From NCBI RefSeq assembly GCF_031954365.1, contig NZ_JAUSVZ010000007.1: a stretch of 64,000 nucleotides of DNA; one strand, written 5' to 3'. Shown piece after piece: positions 34,932-44,039 of the stretch (its first letter is position 1; each line of letters starts with the position of its first letter). A program made the translations under genes and the position numbers. The notes under the pieces are model-generated. The model worked only from the letters and a program-made list of their open reading frames with translations, searched no databases and was not told the DNA's origin. The DNA comes from Brevibacillus aydinogluensis (GTDB taxonomy: Bacteria > Bacillota > Bacilli > Brevibacillales > Brevibacillaceae).

Positions 34932-35963
34932 ATGCTGCAGAAGCAAAAGGTATTTGATACAAACGCGCCCAACAGGTCAACCAAAATCATCAACGGCGAG
35001 TGTTCCGGGGTGTTGAACTGGGATGATATCCGCCACCCGGCGATGTACAAGCTGTACAAGGTGCTGATCGCCAACCACTGGATTCCGTCCGAGATCTCTA
35101 TGAACAAGGACAAGCAGCAGTTTGCCGAACTGACGCCGATCGAACAGGACGCCTTCAAGAAGATTATCGGGCTGCTGGCTGTGCTCGACAGCATGCAGAC
35201 CAACTTTGTGACCGATGTCGGCCAATACTTCACCGACTCGTCCCTGGTGGCCATTGCCGCCATTATCAACCAGCAGGAGGTGATTCACAACCAGTCCTAC
35301 TCCTATGTGCTCTCCAGTCTGGTCGACTACCAGACGCAAAAGGACGTGTTTGAATACTGGAAACACGACCAGGTGCTTCTGGAGCGCAATCTGTTCATCG
35401 CCGACATGTACCAACGCTTCCGGGACGACAAAACCCCCCAGACCTTCCTGGAAGCGCTTGTCGCCGACATGATTCTCGAAGGGGTCTTCTTCTACACCGG
35501 GTTTGCGTTCTTCTACAATCTGGCCCGTCATCAAAAGATGCTGGGAACCAGCCAGATGATCAGCTACATACAGCGGGACGAGGCGCAGCACACCTACTTT
35601 TTCGGGGAAGTGTTCCAGCTCCTGCTGGCTGATTTTCCCGAACTGGATACGGAACAAAACCGCTTCTTTGTGTATGAAAAGATGAATCAGGCGGTTGAAT
35701 TGGAGATGAAATGGGCCCGCCATGTGCTGACAGGCGTCGAGGGTATTGACTTTGACGAATTTGACCGCTACATCCGCTATATTGTCAACAAGCGGTTGGA
35801 CATGATGGGTCTGGAAAAAGCGTATGAGGGCGTGGATAACTGCATGCCGTGGATTCGGCCGTTTTCCGACGAAGCCCTGAATCAAACCAAAACGGACTTC
35901 TTTGAAGGAAAATCCCGCACGTATGCCAAGGTGACAAAAGAAAACGGATTTGACGAGCTGTAA
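34932..35963 (+). CDS. nrdB: Ribonucleoside-diphosphate reductase, small subunit (class Ia-like)
   Basis: The 343-residue radical-generating subunit carries a dimetal site with the ligand motifs EVIHNQSY (Glu, His and the radical Tyr at the E. coli Tyr122 position), ILEGVFFYTGFAF and RDEAQHTYFF. The Tyr is present, so a tyrosyl-radical enzyme is expected. The conserved C-terminal tail (NGFDEL) should dock to NrdA. ATG 34932 follows AAGGAG by seven bases. It is co-transcribed with nrdA and followed by a strong bidirectional terminator. Confidence 0.95.
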   Translation: MLQKQKVFDTNAPNRSTKIINGECSGVLNWDDIRHPAMYKLYKVLIANHWIPSEISMNKDKQQFAELTPIEQDAFKKIIGLLAVLDSMQTNFVTDVGQYFTDSSLVAIAAIINQQEVIHNQSYSYVLSSLVDYQTQKDVFEYWKHDQVLLERNLFIADMYQRFRDDKTPQTFLEALVADMILEGVFFYTGFAFFYNLARHQKMLGTSQMISYIQRDEAQHTYFFGEVFQLLLADFPELDTEQNRFFVYEKMNQAVELEMKWARHVLTGVEGIDFDEFDRYIRYIVNKRLDMMGLEKAYEGVDNCMPWIRPFSDEALNQTKTDFFEGKSRTYAKVTKENGFDEL

Positions 35964-35992
35964 TGGCGAAAAACAACTTTTGTGTCAACAAA

Positions 35993-36028
35993 AAAACCAG
36001 CGGGCAGCCAATATCCCGCTGGTTTTTT
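35993..36028. terminator. Bidirectional terminator between nrdB and the acyl-CoA ligase gene
   Basis: A 12-bp perfect stem (35993-36004 with 36015-36026) has A residues on the left and six T on the right. It can therefore end both the rightward nrdAB transcript and the leftward acyl-CoA ligase transcript, whose stop lies at 36047. Confidence 0.9.
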
Positions 36029-36046
36029 CGCTGGTTTTTCCGTTGC

Positions 36047-37675
36047 TTACCGGACATCTGTTTGTGCGGTGAAATGATGCTGGAACTGTTCCCGCAAGGC
36101 GCGTTTCATGAATTTCCCCACGGTCGTCTTGGGAATCTCGCTCACGAAGACGATGTCATCCGGCAGCCACCATTTGGGAAACTGCGGAGCCAGGTACGCG
36201 AGCAGCTCTTCTTTGGTCACCTTGCCTTCGCTGCCCGCCTTTGGCACCACGCAGGCTACGGGCCGCTCGTCCCACTTGGGATGGGGAACTCCGATGCAGG
36301 CCGCTTCCAACACTGCCTCGTGGGCCATGAGCGCGTTTTCGAGATCGACGGATGAAATCCATTCGCCGCCGCTCTTGATCAAATCTTTCGTCCGGTCGAC
36401 CAGCTTGATGGTCCCTTCTTCGTCAATCGTCGCCACGTCCCCTGTATGCAGCCATCCGTCGACAAACGCCTCCTGGGAGCGTTCATCCCGGTAATACTCA
36501 TCAGCAATCCACGGTCCGCGGACGAGCAGTTCTCCCATTTCCTGTCCATCCCATTTCACTTCACCATGGGGTCCGACCACCTTGACTTCCAGCCCGGGTA
36601 CCACCATCCCCTGCTTGGCGTACACATCCAGTTTGGCTTCCAACGGCAAATCCTGCTGATAGCTTTTCAGGCGGGAAACGGTAACGAGGGGGCTGGTTTC
36701 GGTCATGCCATACGCATGCAGGACAGGGATGTTGAACTTCTCCGCGTACGCCTTGATCATCCCTCTGGGCGCAGCGGAACCGCCGCAGACGATGTTGCGC
36801 AGGCTGCTGGTGTCGTAGCGCCCTTTTTCCAGCTGCTGGTACAGGCCCAGCCAGATCGTCGGGACGCCTGCAGCAACGGTTACCTTTTCGGATTCGATCA
36901 ATTCGGCCAGCAGCTGCGGGGTGAATCTGGGGCCGGGCAGCACTTGGGTCGTCCCGAACCACGTAGCGGCAAACGGAAGTCCCCAGGCATTCACGTGAAA
37001 CATGGGAACGACCGGCATGCAGACATCGGACTCGGACAGTGCGAGCGAATCGACCAGTCCAATGCCCATGCAGTGCAGGACAATGCCGCGGTGCGTGTAC
37101 ACTACTCCTTTCGGCTTCCCTGTCGTGGCAGACGTGTAGCACATGCCGGCAGGTTCATTCTCCTGGATATCGGTGGGGTATTCATAGTGGGGATCGCCCT
37201 CCCGCAGCAATGCTTCGTACGAGTAAAGCGGTTGGAGGCTGGAGGCGGGCAGTTCGTCGTGATCCGTCATGAGGATGTACGCCTTCACTGAATGGAGGTG
37301 ATCCTTGCAGCCCTCAATGAGCGGCAGCAGGTCTTCGTCGATCAGCAGCACCTGATCTTCTGCGTGGTTGATGATGTACGTGATGTGGTCGGGGGAAAGA
37401 CGAATGTTGATCGTATGCAGCACAGCTCCCATCCCCGGGATGGCGAAATACGCCTCAAGGTGCCGATGGTGATTCCACGCCAGTGTCCCTACGCGATCGC
37501 CGCGCTTGACGCCCAATTTTTTCAGGGCACTCGCCAGCCGGCGCGTTCGTTCGCCGATCTCTCCATACGTCAACCGATGAATCCCGGTCGCCGTTCGGGA
37601 GATCACCTGTTTCCTGGAAAAGTATTGTTCCGCCCTTTCCATCATAGGCGCGATGGTCAACTGGACATTCATCAT
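36047..37675 (-). CDS. Acyl-CoA synthetase (AMP-forming), long-chain type
   Basis: A 542-residue adenylate-forming enzyme that activates a carboxylic acid with ATP and CoA. Motifs in order: P-loop YTSATTGKPKGVVYTH, HAYGMTETSPL, adenylation LHTGDVATIDEEG, hinge DRTKDLIKSGGEWIS, and catalytic Lys in KTTVGKFMK. It is close to medium/long-chain fatty acid ligases of aerobic Bacillota; chain length cannot be read from sequence. ATG 37675 (next to 37672) follows AGGGGGTGG by seven bases. It is monocistronic between the nrdAB terminator and a ROK gene. Confidence 0.9.
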   Translation of the reverse strand: MMNVQLTIAPMMERAEQYFSRKQVISRTATGIHRLTYGEIGERTRRLASALKKLGVKRGDRVGTLAWNHHRHLEAYFAIPGMGAVLHTINIRLSPDHITYIINHAEDQVLLIDEDLLPLIEGCKDHLHSVKAYILMTDHDELPASSLQPLYSYEALLREGDPHYEYPTDIQENEPAGMCYTSATTGKPKGVVYTHRGIVLHCMGIGLVDSLALSESDVCMPVVPMFHVNAWGLPFAATWFGTTQVLPGPRFTPQLLAELIESEKVTVAAGVPTIWLGLYQQLEKGRYDTSSLRNIVCGGSAAPRGMIKAYAEKFNIPVLHAYGMTETSPLVTVSRLKSYQQDLPLEAKLDVYAKQGMVVPGLEVKVVGPHGEVKWDGQEMGELLVRGPWIADEYYRDERSQEAFVDGWLHTGDVATIDEEGTIKLVDRTKDLIKSGGEWISSVDLENALMAHEAVLEAACIGVPHPKWDERPVACVVPKAGSEGKVTKEELLAYLAPQFPKWWLPDDIVFVSEIPKTTVGKFMKRALREQFQHHFTAQTDVR

Positions 37676-37772
37676 GCGCCAACCACCCCCTGCACAAGTA
37701 CAATTATTATTTTGAAAATACATACTATTTTATACTATATTGCCGTCCGAAATCCTTCTGCAAACGAGAAAC

Positions 37773-37808
37773 GAGCCCTGGGTTGCCTGCCTGCAAAACC
37801 CAGGGCTC
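37773..37808 (-). terminator. Terminator after the ROK repressor gene
   Basis: A perfect 12-bp stem (37773-37784 with 37797-37808) lies 40 bases past the ROK stop. The minus-strand tail GTTTCTCGTTTG is only moderately U-rich. Confidence 0.7.
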
Positions 37809-37847
37809 ACATTTGTTTCGGGGTACGTGCCTAAACGCCTGTCACAT

Positions 37848-39068
37848 CTATGTCGCATAATCAGGAGCGAACAGTTTTTTCAGCACCAGCGTGACCGCGC
37901 CGATCGCCGTGGCGTGATCGCCCAGCCTGGAGAGTGTGATGGACGCGGCTTCTGCGGGCGTCTGCAGCGCCCGGTTGCGCACCGTCTCGTTGACCGCCTG
38001 CAGCAGAAAATCTCCCGCTTTGGCCACTCCTCCGCCGATGATCACCCGTGCCGGATTAAGGACGTTGATTACAGCGGCGATCCCGATGCCCAGGTAACGT
38101 CCCGCAGCCTGCAGCACCTCAATGGCCAGCGCATCCCCCTGCAGCGCGGCTGCATGGACGGTTTCGCCGGTGACCGCATCCAAGTCTCCGCCCGCCAGTT
38201 CGGCGATGATGCTTGTTCGGCCCCGCTGCAGCTCCGCCTTGGCCCTGCCGGCGATCGCCGGACCGGAGGCGAGGGCTTGCAGACAGCCGTAGTTTCCGCA
38301 ACTGCACTGCGGCCCTGCGGGATCGACAGTGATGTGACCCAACTCGCCGGCCGTGTGGGTGGTTCCGTCAAACAGCTTTCGGTCGATGATGATCCCGGCC
38401 CCGATACCCCGTCCTACATTGACGCAGACGAAGTGATCGATATTCTGGCCGCTGCCGAACCAGCTTTCGCCCAGCGCCATGGCCCGCACGTCATTTTCCA
38501 CTTCCACCGGCAGTCCAAACGCAGTCTGCAGGCTCTCACGAATCGGAACGTTGCGCAGGTTCAGGTTGGGGGCGTAGATCGACACCCCTTCGGCCGGATT
38601 GACCAATCCGTGCATCCCTACGCCAATCCCGATCACGGATGCTTTGTTCAACCGATTCCGGTCCATGATGCTGCGGACGGCCTCTGCCAGCAGCGCCAGC
38701 AGACGTTCGCCGGTCAGACCGGCGGGCATGCTGACCCTCAGCGAGTCGAGAATCTCGGCATCCAAATTGGTCAGCACCAGTTTGATGTCTTGCGTTCCCA
38801 CGTCGATGCCGATTACCTGAAATGCCTGAGCATGAATGCGCAGCAAAATGGGTTTGCGGCCTCCGCTGGAGACGCCCAGATCGCTTTCGATCACCAGACC
38901 GGATTCCAGCAGTTCGCCGACGATATTCGTAACCGTCGGAGCGGTCAACTGCGTCCGTTTTGCAATGTCGGCGCGGGAAATGGGCCCTTCGGTGCGGATG
39001 ACGTTCAGGATCAGCGACTTGTTCAGCGATTTCATCAGCTGAAAGCTGCCTGCCATGCCTCGGACCAT
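37848..39068 (-). CDS. ROK family transcriptional repressor, probable gal regulator
   Basis: A 406-residue XylR/NagC-type regulator. A winged helix (LILNVIRTEGPISRADIAK, AKRTQLTAPTVTNIVGELLE) is followed by a sugar-kinase-like ROK domain with IGIDVGTQDIKLVL and GRGIGAGIIIDRKL. The zinc motif GPQCSCGNYGCLQALASG is intact apart from Gln in place of the usual Glu. ATG 39068 follows AAAGGAGGG. It lies 111 bases after the M24 gene at the end of the galactose operon and may be its sixth gene; the near-palindrome at 45366-45385 before galK is a candidate target. Galactose control is inferred from position. Confidence 0.88.
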   Translation of the reverse strand: MVRGMAGSFQLMKSLNKSLILNVIRTEGPISRADIAKRTQLTAPTVTNIVGELLESGLVIESDLGVSSGGRKPILLRIHAQAFQVIGIDVGTQDIKLVLTNLDAEILDSLRVSMPAGLTGERLLALLAEAVRSIMDRNRLNKASVIGIGVGMHGLVNPAEGVSIYAPNLNLRNVPIRESLQTAFGLPVEVENDVRAMALGESWFGSGQNIDHFVCVNVGRGIGAGIIIDRKLFDGTTHTAGELGHITVDPAGPQCSCGNYGCLQALASGPAIAGRAKAELQRGRTSIIAELAGGDLDAVTGETVHAAALQGDALAIEVLQAAGRYLGIGIAAVINVLNPARVIIGGGVAKAGDFLLQAVNETVRNRALQTPAEAASITLSRLGDHATAIGAVTLVLKKLFAPDYAT

Positions 39069-39179
39069 GCATATCCCTCCTTTCACGTCAGCGTGCCCGA
39101 TGTGCACAATCCACACACCAGTGATACCACAAGCCGCTGTCCGGTGCCAGTCCGGTCATTTGTTCCGCTGTCTTTAGAC

Positions 39180-40262
39180 CTAGCGGATCAGGATGTCCGG
39201 CCGCAGGTACGTCCGCCCTTCGCTTGCCGCCTCCATGTACACCCATTCGCCCGTGTGCGTGATGAATTCAATCTCTTCCTCGTGAACGAGGAAGGTATCT
39301 TCCATCTTGATGCCGCGAATCGTCGGATTCCAGGCGTAGGCCTGCTGCGCCCGGACGACGCCTGTTTCGCCCGGACCGACGAGAAATTCGCGGGGGGCGT
39401 ATCCGCTTGGCCCTCCCTGATGCAGCAGCCGCCAGTCGTCAGGGTATCCCGCCCGTTTGTACGCTTCAATCCCCCGCTGCAGGATGTCCGCCAGCTTCGC
39501 CCCCGGTCGCGTCGCCGCAATCATCGCCACCTCGATCTCCGCCAGCTTCCGCTTGTTTTCTTCCAACTCGGGCGCAAGGTCCCCGAAATGGACGAAGCGG
39601 GTGGCGTTTGCCACCAGTCCCCCTTTTTCCGCACACAACACGAGCATGGCGTAGCGATCCAGCTGCTTCTCCGTCGGAATTGGATGGCGATAATGGAAAA
39701 TCCGCTCGTCCGTGGCGACCAACAGCACCTGCGGGTTGATTCCTTCTCTCAGCAGCTTGGCCGCGAGATGGGCGGCGATTTCGTGCTCCGTCCACCCCCG
39801 CTGGAGCTCCCGGCAGGTGGCTTCGAGCGCCTTGGCCGCCGTTTGCCCCAGCTGGCGGTAGCGCTCCATCTCCTCGCCTGTCAGCGTGGACCTGATCTGC
39901 GCCAGTTCACTGGCCACATTGGGCAGGTGATGGAACCAGACGTCGGCACCCACAGCTTTTCCCGCGCACAACTGCAGGATCGCTTCATCGGTTCCTTCAT
40001 ACCATTCAGGCGTGACGAACTCGCAGCCAAAGCCGGCCAGTTCCTCGTCACGAATGCGGGCGGCTTCCATCCGCGTTGTAATGCAGTACATGCGGTCGGA
40101 CAGGATCAGCAGGTCCGCCACGCCCAACTCCGTCGTGTTGACGATGTGGTTGTCCCCTCCTCCGGTCGCCCAGGCGAAATTGGACCGTGTGCGGAGCAGC
40201 ACCCCGTCCAGATTTTGCGCGTTCAAAAACGCCCGTATTTTCGTTACTGCCTCAGTGGGCAT
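39180..40262 (-). CDS. M24 (aminopeptidase P/creatinase fold) protein lacking metal-binding Asp residues
   Basis: A 360-residue protein with the N-terminal creatinase-like domain (LLRTRSNFAWATGGGDNHIV) and a C-terminal pita-bread domain. Where metal M24 peptidases have two Asp ligands, this protein reads LVLCAEKGG and ANATR, so Cys and Asn replace them. The later His (LLHQGGPSGYAP) and Glu (GIKMEDTFLV) are kept. Loss of the metal ligands suggests a metal-free hydrolase such as creatinase or a non-catalytic protein. ATG 40262 overlaps the end of the phosphoglucomutase gene, so it is translated as part of the galactose operon. Its role there is unknown. Confidence 0.82.
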   Translation of the reverse strand: MPTEAVTKIRAFLNAQNLDGVLLRTRSNFAWATGGGDNHIVNTTELGVADLLILSDRMYCITTRMEAARIRDEELAGFGCEFVTPEWYEGTDEAILQLCAGKAVGADVWFHHLPNVASELAQIRSTLTGEEMERYRQLGQTAAKALEATCRELQRGWTEHEIAAHLAAKLLREGINPQVLLVATDERIFHYRHPIPTEKQLDRYAMLVLCAEKGGLVANATRFVHFGDLAPELEENKRKLAEIEVAMIAATRPGAKLADILQRGIEAYKRAGYPDDWRLLHQGGPSGYAPREFLVGPGETGVVRAQQAYAWNPTIRGIKMEDTFLVHEEEIEFITHTGEWVYMEAASEGRTYLRPDILIR

Positions 40263-41967
40263 GGCACAGGTCACTTCCTTTCGTCATTCCGATAAACTGC
40301 AAAACGTCCGTTTTCAAGCGGTTGAGCCGTTCGCTCGCATCAGCCGCATCCGTTCCCTTTACGCCAAAGTAAAACTTGATCTTCGGCTCCGTGCCGGAAG
40401 GACGGGCCGCAAACCACGAACCGTCCGCGAGCAGGACTTTGATTACGTCGGCCGGCGGCAGCCCATCAATTCCGGGCAGATAATCCTTGCGTGCGGTCAC
40501 CGCAGCATCACCCACCCGTTCAGGCGGCTCTTTGCGCAGGCGCTCCATCAGCTGCTGGATTCGCTTGGCACCCTCCCGGCCAGTCCACGTGAACGATACC
40601 AGCGCTTCCTGATAAAACCCTACCTGTTCATACAGCGCCAGCAGCACCTGATGCAGGCTTTTCCCCTGCTTGGCGTAGTAGGCTGCCATCTCCGCCGTCA
40701 ACATGCACGCCTGCACCCCGTCCTTGTCGCGGCAAAAATCGCCGATCAGATAGCCGCAGCTCTCCTCGTAGCCAAAGAGAAACGTCTTCTCTCCCGTCTT
40801 CTCCCACTGCCGGATGGCTTCCGCGATATGCTTGAAGCCGGTCAGCGTCTCCACTGTTTCCACGCCGTACCGGGCGGCAATCGCGGCGCCCATCTCCGAT
40901 GTGACGATCGTCTTCACGATCGCCCCGTTGCCGGGCAGCGCTTGTCGTTTTGCACGCTGAGACAGGATGTAGTCGAGCAGCAGCGCTCCCAACTGGTTGC
41001 CGGTCAGGCGGACAAATGCGCCGCTGCCGTCCCGCACCGCGACGCCAACGCGGTCGGCATCGGGGTCGGTGGCCATGGCCAGGTCGGCTTCCGTCTTTTC
41101 GGCCGTCTCGATCGCCAAGGCGAACGCCGCCGGGTCTTCCGGATTGGGAGAGGCCACTGTCGGAAAATCGGCATCGGGCCGCTCCTGCTCCGGCACGACG
41201 GTCACATGCCGGAAGCCGATGTCGAGCAGCGCCCTCTGCACCGGCGCGCTGCCCGTTCCGTGCAGCGGCGTGTAGACGACGCGGTAGTCTGCGTTGTTCT
41301 CCCGGGATTGGAATGCCAACGTGCGCAGCCGGGCGGCATAGGCCTCGTCCATCGCTGCGCCTATCTCTTCCAGCAGCCCCTGTGCCGCAGCATCCTCCGC
41401 GTCCGCCAGCGGCACCGCCAGTTCGTCCACGTCCGCCAATTCCGCTGCGATTGCCTCCGCCGCGTCCGCGGTAAGCTGGGCACCGTCGGCTCCGTACAGC
41501 TTGCAGCCGTTGTATTCGGGCGGATTGTGACTCGCCGTGATCATGATCCCGGCGGCCGCCCCCAGATGGCGAACGGCAAAGGAGAGTTCCGGCGTGGGAC
41601 GCACACCTTCAAACAAATACGCCTTTACCTGGTTGGCCGCCAGGACCAGCGCCGCCTCCCGGGCAAATGCGGAAGACTGTCGCCGGGAGTCGTACGCGAT
41701 GACCACACCCCGCCGCATCGCAGCGTCCCCCTGCCGGACGAGGAAACGAGCCAGGGACTGCGTCACCTTGCGGACCGTGTAGCGGTTCATCCGGTTGGTG
41801 CCGGCTCCCAGAACGCCGCGCAGTCCGCCGGTGCCAAACGTCAGCGACTGGTAAAACCGATCTTCGATTTCACGCTCGTCTCCTTCGATTTGGAACAGTT
41901 CCCGTCTCAGGTCCGGGTCCAGCTCCTCATGCCGAAGCCATCGTTCGTATTCTGCCTGCGCGTTCAT
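40252..41967 (-). CDS. pgcA: Phosphoglucomutase/phosphomannomutase
   Basis: A 571-residue alpha-D-phosphohexomutase of the PgcA type, interconverting glucose-1- and glucose-6-phosphate. It shows the phosphoserine loop TASHNPPEYNGCKLYG, the metal loop ATDPDADRVGVAV, the sugar-binding GYEESCGYL and the phosphate-binding RPSGTEPKIKFYF. In this operon it links the Leloir pathway product glucose-1-phosphate to glycolysis. ATG 41967 follows GGAGGGG; galE ends 24 bases upstream and the M24 gene overlaps its 3' end. Confidence 0.94.
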   Translation of the reverse strand: MNAQAEYERWLRHEELDPDLRRELFQIEGDEREIEDRFYQSLTFGTGGLRGVLGAGTNRMNRYTVRKVTQSLARFLVRQGDAAMRRGVVIAYDSRRQSSAFAREAALVLAANQVKAYLFEGVRPTPELSFAVRHLGAAAGIMITASHNPPEYNGCKLYGADGAQLTADAAEAIAAELADVDELAVPLADAEDAAAQGLLEEIGAAMDEAYAARLRTLAFQSRENNADYRVVYTPLHGTGSAPVQRALLDIGFRHVTVVPEQERPDADFPTVASPNPEDPAAFALAIETAEKTEADLAMATDPDADRVGVAVRDGSGAFVRLTGNQLGALLLDYILSQRAKRQALPGNGAIVKTIVTSEMGAAIAARYGVETVETLTGFKHIAEAIRQWEKTGEKTFLFGYEESCGYLIGDFCRDKDGVQACMLTAEMAAYYAKQGKSLHQVLLALYEQVGFYQEALVSFTWTGREGAKRIQQLMERLRKEPPERVGDAAVTARKDYLPGIDGLPPADVIKVLLADGSWFAARPSGTEPKIKFYFGVKGTDAADASERLNRLKTDVLQFIGMTKGSDLCHAH

Positions 41968-41991
41968 TTCACATCTGCCCCTCCTCTCTCT

Positions 41992-42987
41992 TTACCGGTC
42001 CACACTGGCGTAGCCGTGCGGGTGGCGGCGGTGCCAGTTCCACGCGCTCGCGATGATCGTCTCCAGCTCAGGGCAGCGCGGCTGCCAGTTGAGCAGCCGT
42101 TTCGCCTTATCGGCGGAAGCGACCAGCACGGCCGGGTCGCCCGCCCGCCGGGGGCTAACTTTGGCGGGAATCGAATGGCCCGTCACCTTCCGCGCGGTGT
42201 CGATCACCTGTTTCACGGAAAAGCCCGTGCCGTTGCCCAGGTTGAACACATCGCTCCGGTTGTGCGTGCGGAGGTAGTTCAGGGCGAGCCGGTGTGCGTT
42301 CGCCAGGTCCATGACGTGCACGTAATCGCGAATGCACGTCCCGTCTTCGGTCGGGTAATCGTCGCCAAACATCTCGATCTGCTCCCGCCGCCCCAGCGCC
42401 ACCTGCAGGACGAGCGGAATCAGGTGGCTTTCCGGCTCGTGGTCTTCCCCGATCAGCGCATCCGGGTGGGCGCCGGCCGCGTTGAAGTAGCGCAGCGAGA
42501 TCGACTTCAGTCCGTACGCCTGGTCGCACCAGCGAAACATCTTTTCCATGGCCAGCTTGGTCTCGCCGTACGGATTGGTGGGCACCGTCGGGTCTTCTTC
42601 CCGGATCGGGATGCGCTCAGGTTCGCCGTAGACGGCCGCTGTCGATGAAAAGACCACCTTGCGGACGCCGTGCTCCAGCATCGCCGACACCAGGGTATGA
42701 GTGCCGATCACGTTGTTGTCGTAATAGCCAAGCGGATCGCGGACGCTCTCCCCGACGAGCGATTTGGCCGCGAAGTGAATCACCGCTTCGATCTCATGGG
42801 CGCGGAACACCTCGTCCAGAAACCGCCGGTCCCTGATGTCTCCGCGGTACAGCGTGCCGCCAAGCACGGCCCGCTCGTGTCCTGTGCGGAGGTTATCCAC
42901 CACGACGACCTCTTCGCCGTGGGCGAGCAGCTCCGCCACGGTGTGACTGCCGATATACCCTGTTCCACCTGTCACCAGAATCGCCAT
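41992..42987 (-). CDS. galE: UDP-glucose 4-epimerase
   Basis: GalE interconverts UDP-glucose and UDP-galactose with bound NAD. The 331-residue protein has the Rossmann motif VTGGTGYIGSHT at the N-terminus, the catalytic triad regions FSSTAAVYG and YGETK (YxxxK), and RYFNAAGAHPDA. The start ATG at 42987 shares one base with the galT stop (TAATG), a clear sign of translational coupling. It belongs to the galK-galT-galE-pgcA operon. Confidence 0.96.
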   Translation of the reverse strand: MAILVTGGTGYIGSHTVAELLAHGEEVVVVDNLRTGHERAVLGGTLYRGDIRDRRFLDEVFRAHEIEAVIHFAAKSLVGESVRDPLGYYDNNVIGTHTLVSAMLEHGVRKVVFSSTAAVYGEPERIPIREEDPTVPTNPYGETKLAMEKMFRWCDQAYGLKSISLRYFNAAGAHPDALIGEDHEPESHLIPLVLQVALGRREQIEMFGDDYPTEDGTCIRDYVHVMDLANAHRLALNYLRTHNRSDVFNLGNGTGFSVKQVIDTARKVTGHSIPAKVSPRRAGDPAVLVASADKAKRLLNWQPRCPELETIIASAWNWHRRHPHGYASVDR

Positions 42988-43985
42988 TATGCGCCGCCTC
43001 CCTCGGGCAATCGCCCATCTTTTTGCAAAAACCGCCGATACGCTTCCCGCAGCCGGGGCGCCGTCTCTTCCACGGACTGCGGATTGGTCGCCGCCCACGC
43101 TCCCATCTCCGAAGAGGCGTAGAACTTGATTTTGTCCCGATCCCGCAGCGGCGTGTAAAACTCGATGTGGAAATGGTAATAGTCCTCCACGTCGTCGCCG
43201 TTGACGGGGCGTTGGTGCATGACCATCATGTACGGGAACAGCCTATCGAACAGTTGATCCATCGCCCCGGTGGTGTCGCGAAGGATCGCGGCCAGGCTGC
43301 GTTTTTCCTCCGCAGTAAAATCGGTGATCGCCGTTTTGTGCTGTTTGCTGACGATAAACACGCCGTACGGGTAATCCGTAAAAAAGGGCAGGTAGGCGAG
43401 AAAGTGGTCGTTCTCGATGATGACCCGCTGTTGGAAGTTCTTCTCCTCGTCATTCATCTGGCACAGCAGGCACTTGCCCGTCTCTTGATAGTGCAGCTTG
43501 CAGCTTTCCAGCTCCTGCCTGATTTTCAGCGGCATTTTGGAGTAGGCGTAAATCTGTCCGTGCGGATGGGGCATGGTGACCCCACATTCTTCGCCCCGGT
43601 TTTCAAAAATCAGCACGTACTGGTGGCGAGGGTCTTTTTCCAGTTCAGCAAAACGCTCTGCCCACAGGTCGACCAGCTTGACGATATGATCAACAGAAAG
43701 TTCCGGCAATGTTTTCGTGTGATCGGGCGAGTACAAAATCACCTCGCACTTCCCGTACGACTTCGCCGTTCGGTACAGGGAGGTCTGCACCGGGTCCGGT
43801 TCCGGCGGATCGGGCGTCAGCACGGGAAAATCGTTGTCGTACTTGTACACGTCGTAGTGGTCCGGCACCTTGCCCGAGCCCGGGCAAAACGGGCAGTAAT
43901 CCTTGGGCATGTGCGGACGGTGCTGCCTGTTGGACGCCACCATCGTCCAGTCGCGCAGCAGGGGATTGTAGCGCAGTTCAGCCAT
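42987..43985 (-). CDS. galT: Galactose-1-phosphate uridylyltransferase
   Basis: GalT transfers UMP from UDP-glucose to galactose-1-phosphate. The 332-residue protein carries the catalytic TMPHPHGQIYAY (HPH with the nucleophilic His) and an N-terminal zinc pair CPFCPGSG. A second Cys pair (CLLC) and HQRPVNGDD lie further on. It is the histidine-triad type found in E. coli and Brevibacillus-like species, not the distinct Bacillus/Lactobacillus type. It follows galK after 54 bases and overlaps galE. Confidence 0.95.
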   Translation of the reverse strand: MAELRYNPLLRDWTMVASNRQHRPHMPKDYCPFCPGSGKVPDHYDVYKYDNDFPVLTPDPPEPDPVQTSLYRTAKSYGKCEVILYSPDHTKTLPELSVDHIVKLVDLWAERFAELEKDPRHQYVLIFENRGEECGVTMPHPHGQIYAYSKMPLKIRQELESCKLHYQETGKCLLCQMNDEEKNFQQRVIIENDHFLAYLPFFTDYPYGVFIVSKQHKTAITDFTAEEKRSLAAILRDTTGAMDQLFDRLFPYMMVMHQRPVNGDDVEDYYHFHIEFYTPLRDRDKIKFYASSEMGAWAATNPQSVEETAPRLREAYRRFLQKDGRLPEGGGA

Positions 43986-44039
43986 TGGCCAGATTCCTCC
44001 TTGCTCTCGTTCGTTTCGTTTTCAGGATGCTTGCAGAGG

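Noticed and set aside
32644..34980. Long minus-strand open frame antisense to nrdA
   Set aside because: It mirrors nrdA codons, shows no recognisable protein, and nrdA itself is certain.
37740..42648. Two very long plus-strand open frames across the ROK, M24, pgcA and galE genes
   Set aside because: GC-rich shadow frames with biased composition and no motifs; the minus-strand genes are all clear.
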